From Niastella sp. OAS944 (GTDB lineage: Bacteria > Bacteroidota > Bacteroidia > Chitinophagales > Chitinophagaceae): a DNA stretch of 64,000 nucleotides. The first letter of the stretch is position 1. Each line of letters opens with the position of its first letter. Below, in pieces: positions 47,335 through 55,650 of this stretch. The position numbers and the translations under genes are program-made. The DNA lies in the NCBI GenBank assembly GCA_024809215.1, contig JANUBW010000007.1, positions 62,001 through 126,000 on the forward strand, read 5' to 3'. The notes beneath the pieces were generated by a model, which searched no databases, was not told the origin of the DNA, and worked only from the letters and a program-made list of their open reading frames with translations.

Positions 47335-48528
47335 CTATTTTAGAAATATCTCACTCAGTTTTTTATGCAGCTCTTCACCCCGCAATGCTTCGCCAATTAC
47401 TTTACCATCGGGATCGATTAAGATATTATAAGGAATTCCGTTAAACCCGAAAACCGATACAGCTTTACTATCCCAATAAGCAAGATCACTTACGTGTGTC
47501 CATTTTAACTGATCCGCCTTTATTGCCTCAAGCCAGGGCTCTTTTGCTTTATCGAGCGATACACCCAGGATGGCAAAGTTCTTATCTTTAAATTTATTGT
47601 AAGCGGCTACCACATTGGGATTTTCATCGCGGCAGGGTTTGCACCAGCTTGCCCAAAAATCAACCAGCACATATTTCCCTTTGTAAGAAGCTATGGAAAT
47701 ATTCTTACCATTCACATCGGGCAGGCTTAACGCAGGCGCCTGTTTGCCAACCCATAAATAATCCTGTTGCTCTCTGATTTTAGCAACCTGCTCTTTAATG
47801 GCAAGATAGCGTTTTTTCATTTCGGCCAGGTTTGAATCGCTGGCATACTTCTGCGTAAGGCTGTTCAATGCTGTTTCAAACTCAGGTGTAGGCAGTGTTT
47901 TAGCCGAACGGCCTAAAACGAAAGCGGCCACTACGGGTTGACTGGCATCGTTCATCATCCGTTTCATATACTCATTCAACTCCTTAATAGCTTCGTTCTT
48001 GCGATTGGTATAATTGATGAGTGTGCTATCGGCTGCGCCAATACGTTTAAGGCTGTCTAATTGCGCCATAGTTTGTTCGGCGCCGGCTATCTTAACCTCG
48101 TAGGTGAAAATGAAATCCTGCAGCTCGCGGCTGGCCACAGAGCCGGCTACGGTGTAGAATCTTTCATTGGCCATGTCTATATCAACGGTAATGTTCGAAA
48201 CGTCGTTAACCACGGGCACCATGGGACCGTCGAGCACCACAATATTATACATGCCTGTGTGTTTGGCGGGCCCTTTTAATGTATAGGATCTTTTTTCGGC
48301 AGATACGGTTACCGAATCGAGTTGTACAGGAGGCAGGTCGCCGCCATAAGGTATTTCATAAAGGAACAGGGTAACTGTTCCGTTCTTAACAGCTTTCGGG
48401 TACAATGACGCTACCTTATCCAGGTTGGCGATATTGCCGGTTACCTCAAGCGTTCCTTTGTCTTTTGAGCCACAGGAGCTAATGGCAACCAGTAGTATCA
48501 TCAGGAGCCGGTTCTGAATACTTTTCAT
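47335..48528 (-). CDS. TlpA-like thiol-disulfide oxidoreductase with DUF4369-type N-domain
   Basis: 397-residue exported protein. Signal/lipobox ISSCGSKDKG suggests a lipoprotein. An N-terminal DUF4369-like beta domain (LEVTGNIANLDKVASLY...) is followed by helices and a C-terminal thioredoxin fold with active site WASWCKPCRDE (C296 and C299), and NILIDPDGKVI with the cis-proline region GIPYN. It probably reduces or resolves disulfides in periplasmic proteins. It lies 21 bases downstream of gatB on the same strand. Confidence 0.9.
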   Translation of the reverse strand: MKSIQNRLLMILLVAISSCGSKDKGTLEVTGNIANLDKVASLYPKAVKNGTVTLFLYEIPYGGDLPPVQLDSVTVSAEKRSYTLKGPAKHTGMYNIVVLDGPMVPVVNDVSNITVDIDMANERFYTVAGSVASRELQDFIFTYEVKIAGAEQTMAQLDSLKRIGAADSTLINYTNRKNEAIKELNEYMKRMMNDASQPVVAAFVLGRSAKTLPTPEFETALNSLTQKYASDSNLAEMKKRYLAIKEQVAKIREQQDYLWVGKQAPALSLPDVNGKNISIASYKGKYVLVDFWASWCKPCRDENPNVVAAYNKFKDKNFAILGVSLDKAKEPWLEAIKADQLKWTHVSDLAYWDSKAVSVFGFNGIPYNILIDPDGKVIGEALRGEELHKKLSEIFLK

Positions 48529-48549
48529 CTATCAGGTTTTGTTTAATAG

Positions 48550-49998
48550 TTATTGCAATTTTTTCAATAGGATATCATTGGTTAGTTTGGGATCGGCCTT
48601 ACCCTTTGACACTTTCTTCACTTCGCCTACAAATAAACCGATCAATCCTTTTTTACCTTTTTTAAATTCTGCTACTTTATCGGGCATTTTGCTTAATACT
48701 TCTTCAACCCAAGCGGCCACATTGCCTTCATCTGAATCCTGTAACAGGTTCAATTCTTTGGCAATTTGTAATGCATCTTTACCGGGTTCTTTCAACAATG
48801 CGCCGAATATTTTGGTTGAAGCAACCGAGAAGTTCACCTGGTTGCTATCGATCAATGCAATAAGCGAAGCAATACCTTCTGGTTTCACCGGTAATGCGGT
48901 GATGGGTTCGCCGGTTTCATTGAGCCATGATTTTATGGGGCCCAGCATCCAGTTGGCGGCTGCTTTATAGTTGGTCGAATGTGCTGTTATTTGTTCATAA
49001 TATACAGCCAGTTCTTTTTCGTCGGTAATAACCCGCGCATCGTATTCGGGTAATTGTAATTGTTGGGTATACCGGGCTACGCGTGCTTCGGGCAATTCGG
49101 GAATAGAACTGCGAACATCCTGCAACAGATCGTCTGTTACTACAAATGGTGTAAGATCGGGATCGGCAAAATACCGGTAATCGTTGGCGTCTTCTTTGGT
49201 GCGCAGGGCGAAGGTGGTGCCATTACCTGCATCAAAGCTCCTGGTTTGTTGTATCACTTTTTCTCCGGCCTCAATAACATCTACCAGGCGTTTGGCTTCA
49301 AACTCAATAGCGCGTTTTACGTTGCGGATAGAGTTAAGGTTCTTCACTTCAACCTTGGTGCCCAGTTTGGGATCGCCTATTTTTCTAACTGAAATGTTGG
49401 CGTCGCAGCGCATGCTGCCTTCTTCCATATTACCATCGCAGATCTCGAGGTAGCGCAATAGCTTTCTCAATTCGGTAAGGTAAGCGTATGCTTCGTCGCC
49501 GCTGTGTATATCGGGTTCTGTAACGATCTCAACCAGCGGAACGCCGGCCCGGTTGTAATCGACACAGGTATTTTTATCATCTACATCGTGCAGGCTTTTG
49601 CCGGCATCTTCTTCCATATGAATGCGGTTGAGCCTGATGTCCCTGGTGCCTTCCTGGGTACGAATGGTAACAAAACCGCCCTGGCAAATGGCAGTAGTAT
49701 GTTGCGAAAGCTGGTAGCCCTTGGGAAGGTCGGGGTAGAAATAGTTCTTACGGGCAAAATAATTATGCCGGGTAATGGTGCAATTACAGGCCAAACCTAT
49801 TTTAACAGCATAGGTAATGGCTTTTTTGTTCAGTTTGGGCAGCGTGCCGGGGTGCGCCAAAGTAATGGGACTGATATGCGTATTGGGCTCGCCGCCAAAA
49901 GCGGCGCTATCGCCACAAAACAACTTACTGTTCGTTAATAACTGGGCATGCACTTCCAGGCCTACAACAACCTCATATGCATCGTAATTTGTCGACAT
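48550..49998 (-). CDS. gatB: Aspartyl/glutamyl-tRNA amidotransferase subunit B
   Basis: Part of GatCAB, which amidates mischarged Glu-tRNA-Gln or Asp-tRNA-Asn. Signatures: YEVVVGLEVHAQL, FCGDSAAFGGEPNTHISPITLAHPGTLP, FYPDLPKGYQLSQH, VDYNRAGVPLVEIVTEPD, EGSMRCDANISV and EVKNLNSIRNVKRAIEFE. The C-terminal YqeY-like tail ends with GLFVGEVKKVSKGKADPKLTNDIL. 482 residues, full length. gatA and gatC are not in the window. Confidence 0.97.
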   Translation of the reverse strand: MSTNYDAYEVVVGLEVHAQLLTNSKLFCGDSAAFGGEPNTHISPITLAHPGTLPKLNKKAITYAVKIGLACNCTITRHNYFARKNYFYPDLPKGYQLSQHTTAICQGGFVTIRTQEGTRDIRLNRIHMEEDAGKSLHDVDDKNTCVDYNRAGVPLVEIVTEPDIHSGDEAYAYLTELRKLLRYLEICDGNMEEGSMRCDANISVRKIGDPKLGTKVEVKNLNSIRNVKRAIEFEAKRLVDVIEAGEKVIQQTRSFDAGNGTTFALRTKEDANDYRYFADPDLTPFVVTDDLLQDVRSSIPELPEARVARYTQQLQLPEYDARVITDEKELAVYYEQITAHSTNYKAAANWMLGPIKSWLNETGEPITALPVKPEGIASLIALIDSNQVNFSVASTKIFGALLKEPGKDALQIAKELNLLQDSDEGNVAAWVEEVLSKMPDKVAEFKKGKKGLIGLFVGEVKKVSKGKADPKLTNDILLKKLQ

Positions 49999-50064
49999 AT
50001 TATTTGATTGCCTATTGGTGAAAAATCAGGCAAAAATACCTTATTTCCGGCAAGGTATCTTGCA

Positions 50065-50094
50065 AAAAAGCCCCGACGGTACCGCCGGGGCTCT
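50065..50094 (-). terminator. Terminator of the PDZ-protein gene
   Basis: AGCCCCGaCGG/CCGcCGGGGCT stem; on the minus strand it is followed by six T. Confidence 0.85.
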
Positions 50095-50122
50095 AAATAT
50101 AGGGCTGATGTTTGAAGACTGC

Positions 50123-51109
50123 TTACAGTGTTGCTGTTTTTAATTTTTTGGGTGTTTTTACTTCAACTGTTTGCGATTTTCCATTGCGGTTGAAGGTTAT
50201 TTTAACAGCTGCTTTATCTTTTGCTTCTTTGGCGGCGGCGGACAGTTCTTCGGCTGAATTCACTTTTTTGCCATCAAATTCAGTGATCACATCGTCTTCT
50301 TTGATCCCTGCTTTTTCGGCAGCAGATTCATCGTCAACATCTAATACTTTCACGCCTTTGCCATCTTCGGTATCCTGTGCTTTTATGCCCAGGCGTGGCC
50401 TTGAGTTGGGACCATATAAAAAAGTGCGGGGGCCATAATCATTGTCTTTCCAATCGAAATTGAAGTTGGGTATATCCATATCAAACTGAGGCGAGCGAAG
50501 GGCCAGGGCATGAGCTTTTCTTTTGCCCAGCGTGGCTTCGGTCTTGGCGGTTTTGCCGGCCCTTTCGTATGTGATGGTTACCTTGTCTTCGGGTTTGTGT
50601 TTGCCAATAACTTTGCTAAGCTCTTCGGGGCTGTCTATATCATCATTATCTACCTTTTTGATAACATCGTTTTCTTTCAACCCTGCTTTGTCGGCCGCGC
50701 TGCCTTCGGTCACTTTATTAACGATGGCGCCTTTTACGTCTTTATCTTTTTCGGTATATACACCCAGTTGTGCACCTTCTTTAAGAAAATTATTATCGTG
50801 GCTAAAATTTAAGGTGCCACTTTGGCCGCGGAAAGGGGAGTGAGGAGCATACAGGGATTTTTGCTTCCGAACTACAATATCTTCATCATTGAATTCGGCA
50901 AGGGGCTTTCCATTGAGGGTTATATCGTCTCCTTTTATTTCAATGGTAAGCTTGGTGTCTTTATCGCCTTTTCTTTTGATTATGATTTCTTCATTATCAC
51001 TGGCTTTACTTTTGTCTTTGTCTTTTTCTTTGTCCTGGGCTGCCAGGGGTTGGCTTAGCAGCAGGGTAATGGCTGCCAAAGCGGTACATGAGGTCAGGAA
51101 TCTTTTCAT
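50123..51109 (-). CDS. Exported protein with two PDZ domains and no protease domain
   Basis: 328 residues: signal peptide (LTSCTALAAITLLLSQPLAAQ), a highly charged linker (DKEKDKDKSKASDNEEIIIKR), a short beta segment, PDZ 1 (about residues 92-175: LGVYTEKDKDVKGAIVNKVTEGSAADKAGLKENDVIKKVD), a spacer with FNFDWKDNDYGPR, and PDZ 2 (about 230-315: LGIKAQDTEDGKGVKVLDVDDESAAEKAGIKEDDVITEFD). HtrA proteases have a trypsin domain before such PDZ pairs; none is present here. Probably a periplasmic adaptor or chaperone. Separated from alaS and gatB by hairpins. Confidence 0.88.
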   Translation of the reverse strand: MKRFLTSCTALAAITLLLSQPLAAQDKEKDKDKSKASDNEEIIIKRKGDKDTKLTIEIKGDDITLNGKPLAEFNDEDIVVRKQKSLYAPHSPFRGQSGTLNFSHDNNFLKEGAQLGVYTEKDKDVKGAIVNKVTEGSAADKAGLKENDVIKKVDNDDIDSPEELSKVIGKHKPEDKVTITYERAGKTAKTEATLGKRKAHALALRSPQFDMDIPNFNFDWKDNDYGPRTFLYGPNSRPRLGIKAQDTEDGKGVKVLDVDDESAAEKAGIKEDDVITEFDGKKVNSAEELSAAAKEAKDKAAVKITFNRNGKSQTVEVKTPKKLKTATL

Positions 51110-51202
51110 TTTATTGAAGTTTTTTAATAATAATTATTAGACTACGTGAGCTTTCGTACATCAAATATAGGGAAATAATTGAAATACGAAAATTTTCGGA
51201 AA

Positions 51203-51240
51203 TGTTAAGGTTAGTTAACAGGTTGACGGGTTAACAAGGG
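51203..51240. repeat. Partial dispersed repeat (AACAGGTTGACGGGTTAACA)
   Basis: Words of the GTTGACGAGTTAACAAG module, as at 5100 and 56750, in the alaS-PDZ gap. Confidence 0.5.
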
Positions 51241-51255
51241 CTTCGCAGCTAATGA

Positions 51256-51296
51256 AAAAGCCCCCAAAAGTATCGGTAGATACTATTCAGGGGCTT
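51256..51296 (-). terminator. alaS terminator
   Basis: AAGCCCC/GGGGCTT outer stem and AGTATC/GATACT inner stem, just past the alaS stop. Confidence 0.8.
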
Positions 51297-51316
51297 AAGT
51301 ATTTATAAATGAAGAA

Positions 51317-53968
51317 TTACAACAAGCTCTTCACTTTTTCTATCACCTGCTGCAGGTTACTGGCGTCCTGGCCGCCGGCTGTAGCCAGGGTTTTTTGTCC
51401 GCCGCCGCCGCCTTTTATCAGCGGAGCAATATGTTCTTTTATGATCTTTCCGGCATCGAGCTGGCGAGCGGCTGCTACTGTATCGGCTACCCCGACGGCA
51501 ACATATGGTTTGCCGCCAATGTTAGCGCACAGTACCACTACGTGATCGTTGAGGTGGTTCTTAAGATCAAAGCATAATTTCTTTAATGCGTCGGCATTGC
51601 CAACTTCAACAATATCACCAACAAAGGTTACTCCATTGATGATCTCGTCTTTATGCAACAGTTCGTTGCGAACACCTACCAGTATGCGGTTCTCGAGGTG
51701 CTCGAGTTTTTTCTTTACTTCGCTGTTCTCTGCAGCCAGGTTTTGAATGGCCTTTAACAGATCGGCCGGGTTTTTCAACTCTTCTTTTACCTGATGCAAT
51801 TGTGCCAGTTGCTCTCCAATATATTGTTCGGCCGCCAATCCGCTAATAGCTTCAATACGGCGAACGCCGGCAGCTACAGCCGACTCGTGTTTTATTTTGA
51901 AAAGGCCCAGTTCGCCGGTAGCGCCTACGTGGGTTCCGCCACAAAGCTCTACTGAATAAGCAGGGTCCATAACAACTACCCGTACCACATCGCCATACTT
52001 TTCGCCAAAAAGCGCCATAGCGCCCAGTTTCAGGGCTTCGTCCTTAGGCAGTTCTTTTATAACTACGGGTATATTGGCGCGAATTTTTTCGTTTACAATG
52101 GCCTCTACTTTTGCAATTTCCTCGGTGGTCATTTTTGCAAAATGCGAGAAGTCGAATCGCAGGTATTCATCGTTTACCAGCGATCCTTTTTGTGCTACGT
52201 GTGTGCCCAATACTTTACGCAAAGCTGCGTGCAGCAGGTGGGTAGCAGAGTGGTGAACTGCAGTGCGTGCGCGGCGGGCAGCATCTATGCGTGCTTCAAC
52301 TACAGCTGTTATATTGGTTGGCAGCTTTTCAACAAAATGAATAATGAGGTCATTTTCCTTTTTGGTATCTATAACTGCCACTTCTTCACCTGAGAATGAT
52401 AAGGTACCGGTATCACCAACCTGTCCGCCGCTTTCGGCATAAAAAGGTGTTTTGGTCAGAACCAGTTGGAACGAGGTTTTGCCTTTGGCGGTAACCTTTC
52501 GGTATTTAAGCACCTTGGCTTCGGTTTGAGTTTCGGTATAACCTACAAAGCTGGTGCTGCCATTTTCGCTCAATACAACCCAATCTTCGGCATTGATAGC
52601 TGTAGCGGCCCGGGCGCGGTCTTTTTGTTGTTGCATTTCGGCTTTGAAAGCTTCTTCATCAACATCAAGGTTGTTTTCCTTGGCAATTAACTTCGTTAAA
52701 TCTATTGGAAAACCATAGGTGTCATACAGTTCAAAAGCAGCCGAACCATTAACGATCTTGTTCTTTGTAGAAGCAATTATTTCGTCAATCTTCTTCAACC
52801 CTTTTTCAAGCGTACGCAGAAACGCATCTTCTTCTTCCTTAATTACCTTGGCAACAAAATCCTGCTGTTGTATCAGTTCGGGGAAAACGGTTTTGAACTG
52901 TTCGGCCAGTACCGGTACCAGTTGGTGCAAAAGCGGCTGTTTATAATCGAGGTAAGAATAATAATAACGAACGGCCCGGCGCAGAATTCGACGGATCACA
53001 TATCCGGCCCCGGTGTTTGAGGGCAGTTGTCCATCGGCAAGGGTAAAGCTGATGGCACGAATATGGTCGGCCAGTACACGAAAGGCTACTGCCTGAAGCC
53101 ATTCAGTTGGCTTGCCACCTTCGGAAGGTGGTTTAGCAGAAGCGTCATATTTTTTATTAGTGATCTTTTCAATAGCAGCCAGGGTGCCGGTGAAAACATC
53201 AGAATCGTAATTTGATTGTTTGCCTTGCAGTACCCGAACCAGACGTTCAAAGCCCATTCCGGTATCCACGTGTTTGGCGGGCAGCGGCTCAAGCGTACTG
53301 TCTTTCTTGCGGTTGAATTCCATGAACACATTATTCCAGATCTCAATAACCTGGGCATCGTCCTTATTCACTCTTTCGGCGCCGCTTATTTTTTTTCTTT
53401 CCTCATCAGAACGGCAGTCAACGTGAATTTCAGAACAGGGGCCACAGGGACCGGTATCGCCCATTTCCCAGAAATTATCCTTCTTGTTACCAGGCAGTAT
53501 ACGGTCGGGGGCTACCAGTTTAGCCCATTCATTATACGCTTCTTCGTCCTTTGCCAGGTTTTCAGCTGCGTCACCTTCGAAATAAGTCACATACAACCTG
53601 TCTTTAGGTATTTTATATACCTCGGTAAGCAATTCCCAGCTCCAGGCAATGGCTTCTTTTTTAAAGTAATTGCCAAAGCTCCAGTTACCCAGCATTTCAA
53701 ACATGGTATGGTGGTAAGTGTCAACGCCCACTTCTTCAAGGTCGTTGTGTTTACCGCTTACCCGCAAACACTTTTGGGTATCGGCCACCCGGGCAAAGGG
53801 CGCCTTTTTATTGCCAAGGAAATAGTCTTTGAACTGGTTCATGCCCGCATTGGTGAATAACAGGGTAGGGTCATTCTTTACCACAATGGGTGCCGATGGA
53901 ACGATTTCATGGCCCTTATTTCGGAAAAATTCCATGAAAAGCTGTCGTATTTCTGCGCTGGTCATCAT
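51317..53968 (-). CDS. alaS: Alanyl-tRNA synthetase
   Basis: Class II synthetase charging tRNA-Ala, with editing. Start MTSAEIRQLFMEFFRNKGHEIVPSAP; GMNQFKDYFLG and GNWSFGNYFKKEAI in the catalytic core; GPCGPCSEIHVD; editing domain with HHSATH (572-577) and CGGTHV (676-681), the four zinc-type ligands; C-terminal C-Ala domain ending GGGGGQKTLATAGGQDASNL. 883 residues, full length. A -7 box TACCTTTG on the minus strand at 54044-54051 lies 75 bases upstream. Confidence 0.97.
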   Translation of the reverse strand: MMTSAEIRQLFMEFFRNKGHEIVPSAPIVVKNDPTLLFTNAGMNQFKDYFLGNKKAPFARVADTQKCLRVSGKHNDLEEVGVDTYHHTMFEMLGNWSFGNYFKKEAIAWSWELLTEVYKIPKDRLYVTYFEGDAAENLAKDEEAYNEWAKLVAPDRILPGNKKDNFWEMGDTGPCGPCSEIHVDCRSDEERKKISGAERVNKDDAQVIEIWNNVFMEFNRKKDSTLEPLPAKHVDTGMGFERLVRVLQGKQSNYDSDVFTGTLAAIEKITNKKYDASAKPPSEGGKPTEWLQAVAFRVLADHIRAISFTLADGQLPSNTGAGYVIRRILRRAVRYYYSYLDYKQPLLHQLVPVLAEQFKTVFPELIQQQDFVAKVIKEEEDAFLRTLEKGLKKIDEIIASTKNKIVNGSAAFELYDTYGFPIDLTKLIAKENNLDVDEEAFKAEMQQQKDRARAATAINAEDWVVLSENGSTSFVGYTETQTEAKVLKYRKVTAKGKTSFQLVLTKTPFYAESGGQVGDTGTLSFSGEEVAVIDTKKENDLIIHFVEKLPTNITAVVEARIDAARRARTAVHHSATHLLHAALRKVLGTHVAQKGSLVNDEYLRFDFSHFAKMTTEEIAKVEAIVNEKIRANIPVVIKELPKDEALKLGAMALFGEKYGDVVRVVVMDPAYSVELCGGTHVGATGELGLFKIKHESAVAAGVRRIEAISGLAAEQYIGEQLAQLHQVKEELKNPADLLKAIQNLAAENSEVKKKLEHLENRILVGVRNELLHKDEIINGVTFVGDIVEVGNADALKKLCFDLKNHLNDHVVVLCANIGGKPYVAVGVADTVAAARQLDAGKIIKEHIAPLIKGGGGGQKTLATAGGQDASNLQQVIEKVKSLL

Positions 53969-54007
53969 AAAACGGAACGATCTTTGATAAAATTGACACT
54001 TAAGCCT

Positions 54008-54051
54008 TTATATTTGTAAATGTTACCGTTTGGGGCAACGGCTGCAAAGGT
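54008..54051. promoter_or_regulatory. Overlapping divergent promoters alaS / M23 gene
   Basis: TATATTTG on the plus strand (54008-54015, toward the M23 gene) and TACCTTTG on the minus strand (54044-54051, toward alaS) both match TAnnTTTG. The transcription units cross over a 36-base interval, so the two promoters may interfere. Confidence 0.5.
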
Positions 54052-54107
54052 AACGTATAAATTCGGTCTGTTTTGCTGAAAAGCACCTTGGTAATCGGCT
54101 TGTATCC

Positions 54108-55079
54108 ATGAAGAAAATCAAGTACTACTACAATACCAATACGCTCCGATATGAAAAGCTGGAGACTCCGCTGCATGTTAAATTGCTGCGGGTGCTCGGT
54201 TTTATATCGGCCGCTATTGTTACCTCTATAATAATCGTTTCCATTGCTTACCGGTATTTTCCTTCCACTAAGGAAAAGGCATTGATGCAGTATAATGAAC
54301 AGCTGCAGGAGCGCTACTGGGTGCTCGATGAGCAGGTTGCCAAAATGCAGCAGCGCATGACCCAGCTGGAGGAGCGTGATAACGATATTTACCGCACTAT
54401 TTTCGAAGCCAATCCCATTCCCGATAGCATGCGTGCTAAAGACATGGCGCAGCAAAAGGAAATGGAAATGGTAGCCAGCATGACCAATTACGAGCTGGAA
54501 AACAGTATAGTACACTCCCTTCGCAACCTGGAGAACCGGATGGGCGCCCAGGATAAATCATACGTTGAAATATCTGAGTTCATAAAGAACAAGGAGCAAC
54601 TGCTGGCTTGTACCCCGGCCATTCAGCCGGTTAGCAACAGCGACCTCAAACGTATGGCTTCGGGTTTTGGTTATCGTATTGACCCGGTTTATAAAACCGT
54701 GAAAATGCACGCCGGTCTCGATTTTGCCGCTCCACAGGGAACGCCTATATATGCCACTGCCAACGGCGTGGTAAAAGTGGCTGGCAATTTGGGTAATGGC
54801 TATGGTAATCACGTGGTTTTGAACCATGGTTATGGATATGAAACTCTCTATGGCCACATGTACCGGATAAAAGTAAAACCCGGCGAAAAGATCAAACGTG
54901 GTGAGATCATTGGCTGGGTGGGCAGTACCGGAAAATCAACGGGTCCGCACTGTCACTACGAAGTACATAAGAACGGCCGTCACCTCGATCCCGTTTACTT
55001 CTTCTACAACGACCTTTCACCAGAACAATTTGACCGATTGCTGAAGATGTCGTCTTCGAGCAACCAAAGCTTTGACTAA
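54108..55079 (+). CDS. M23-family (LytM-type) murein endopeptidase
   Basis: 323 residues: short cytoplasmic tail, membrane anchor (about 30-50, VLGFISAAIVTSIIIVSIAYRYF), a coiled coil (65-100) and a C-terminal LytM domain. Zinc ligands are complete: H201 and D205 in MHAGLDFA, and H283 in GPHCHYEV, with H281 as the catalytic neighbour. The predicted periplasmic enzyme cuts peptide cross-links in peptidoglycan. KIKYYYNTNTLRYEKLE at the N-terminus is a start I have seen in Bacteroidota homologues. Palindromes follow the gene. Confidence 0.92.
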   Translation: MKKIKYYYNTNTLRYEKLETPLHVKLLRVLGFISAAIVTSIIIVSIAYRYFPSTKEKALMQYNEQLQERYWVLDEQVAKMQQRMTQLEERDNDIYRTIFEANPIPDSMRAKDMAQQKEMEMVASMTNYELENSIVHSLRNLENRMGAQDKSYVEISEFIKNKEQLLACTPAIQPVSNSDLKRMASGFGYRIDPVYKTVKMHAGLDFAAPQGTPIYATANGVVKVAGNLGNGYGNHVVLNHGYGYETLYGHMYRIKVKPGEKIKRGEIIGWVGSTGKSTGPHCHYEVHKNGRHLDPVYFFYNDLSPEQFDRLLKMSSSSNQSFD

Positions 55080-55177
55080 ATTGGTTGCCGGGTACCCAGT
55101 TACCGGTTGCCGGGTAAAAAGTTGGGGCTCGCGACTAAATGCTGGCTGATGTAAGCTTTTCCTGTGCCTATTTCTTA

Positions 55178-55335
55178 CACGGAAATGGCTATAACAGTTT
55201 CTGTGACAGCTGTAACATTAACTGAAATGGCGATTTTAGTTAATGTTGTCATGTTTTTTGCTTCTGTTATGCCAATAACAGTAATTGAAATAGCCTTCAC
55301 ATTTACTAAAATGGCTATAAAAGTTTTTAAAATGT
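55178..55335. repeat. Array of palindromes with ATGGCnAT loops
   Basis: Four successive hairpins with centres near 55192, 55231, 55273 and 55317: CACGGAAA/TTTCTGTG (55178-55205, one G-T pair); AACATTAACT/AGTTAATGTT (55214-55247, perfect); CTGTTAT/ATAACAG (55264-55281); ACATTT/AAATGT with ACT/AGT (55299-55335). Hairpins 1, 2 and 4 have ATGGCTAT, ATGGCGAT and ATGGCTAT in the loop side; the array at 8206-8420 has ATGGCCAT in one hairpin. The 75-codon frame through here is only the repeat translated. Upstream, GGTTGCCGGGTA occurs twice (55082, 55104). Confidence 0.72.
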
Positions 55336-55630
55336 TTGTACTAAAGACATCTATTTTGAATACTTTAATTGATTTTCAATTCTTTCTGTAACAAAAAGCT
55401 CCTGCAAGGCTATAGTGCATTCTCCATTGCCCATTCACATTGACGTTTTTAACTGTTAATTGAACAATTTTAATGTATTGACCGTTATTCGTCACCGGCA
55501 TAGCAGGGTATAACTTGTAACTGATTGTTACACATGGCTTATTTGGAGCGTCCGAATTCGTGCTTGTTGAGAATCTTTACAGTTTTATGACCGCCCGGCC
55601 GATAAACCATTGGGAAATTTAACGTTGTAA
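55336..55630. other. Gap before the AraC gene
   Basis: No gene seen. Contains the short words CCATTGCCCATT at about 55422, also found inside the amidohydrolase gene, and AT-rich DNA up to the AraC promoter. Confidence 0.4.
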
Positions 55631-55641
55631 ATGTAAATTTG
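55610..55641 (+). promoter_or_regulatory. Promoter of the AraC-type gene
   Basis: TTG at 55610-55612 and TAAATTTG at 55634-55641, 21 bases apart, match the -33/-7 pattern of Bacteroidota. The ATG at 55651 would lie only a few bases into the transcript, which also excludes the upstream TTG at 55639 as the start codon. Confidence 0.6.
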
Positions 55642-55650
55642 CGCACCAAT

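Noticed and set aside
53216-53860. 214-codon frame opposite alaS
   Set aside because: Entirely within alaS, low-complexity hydrophobic/phenylalanine-rich shadow, no independent signals.
55164-55391. 75-codon open frame rich in TEMAI-like repeats
   Set aside because: The repeats in the protein are the palindrome cores translated; the DNA shows inverted-repeat symmetry, which explains it better than coding, and there is no ribosome-binding site.
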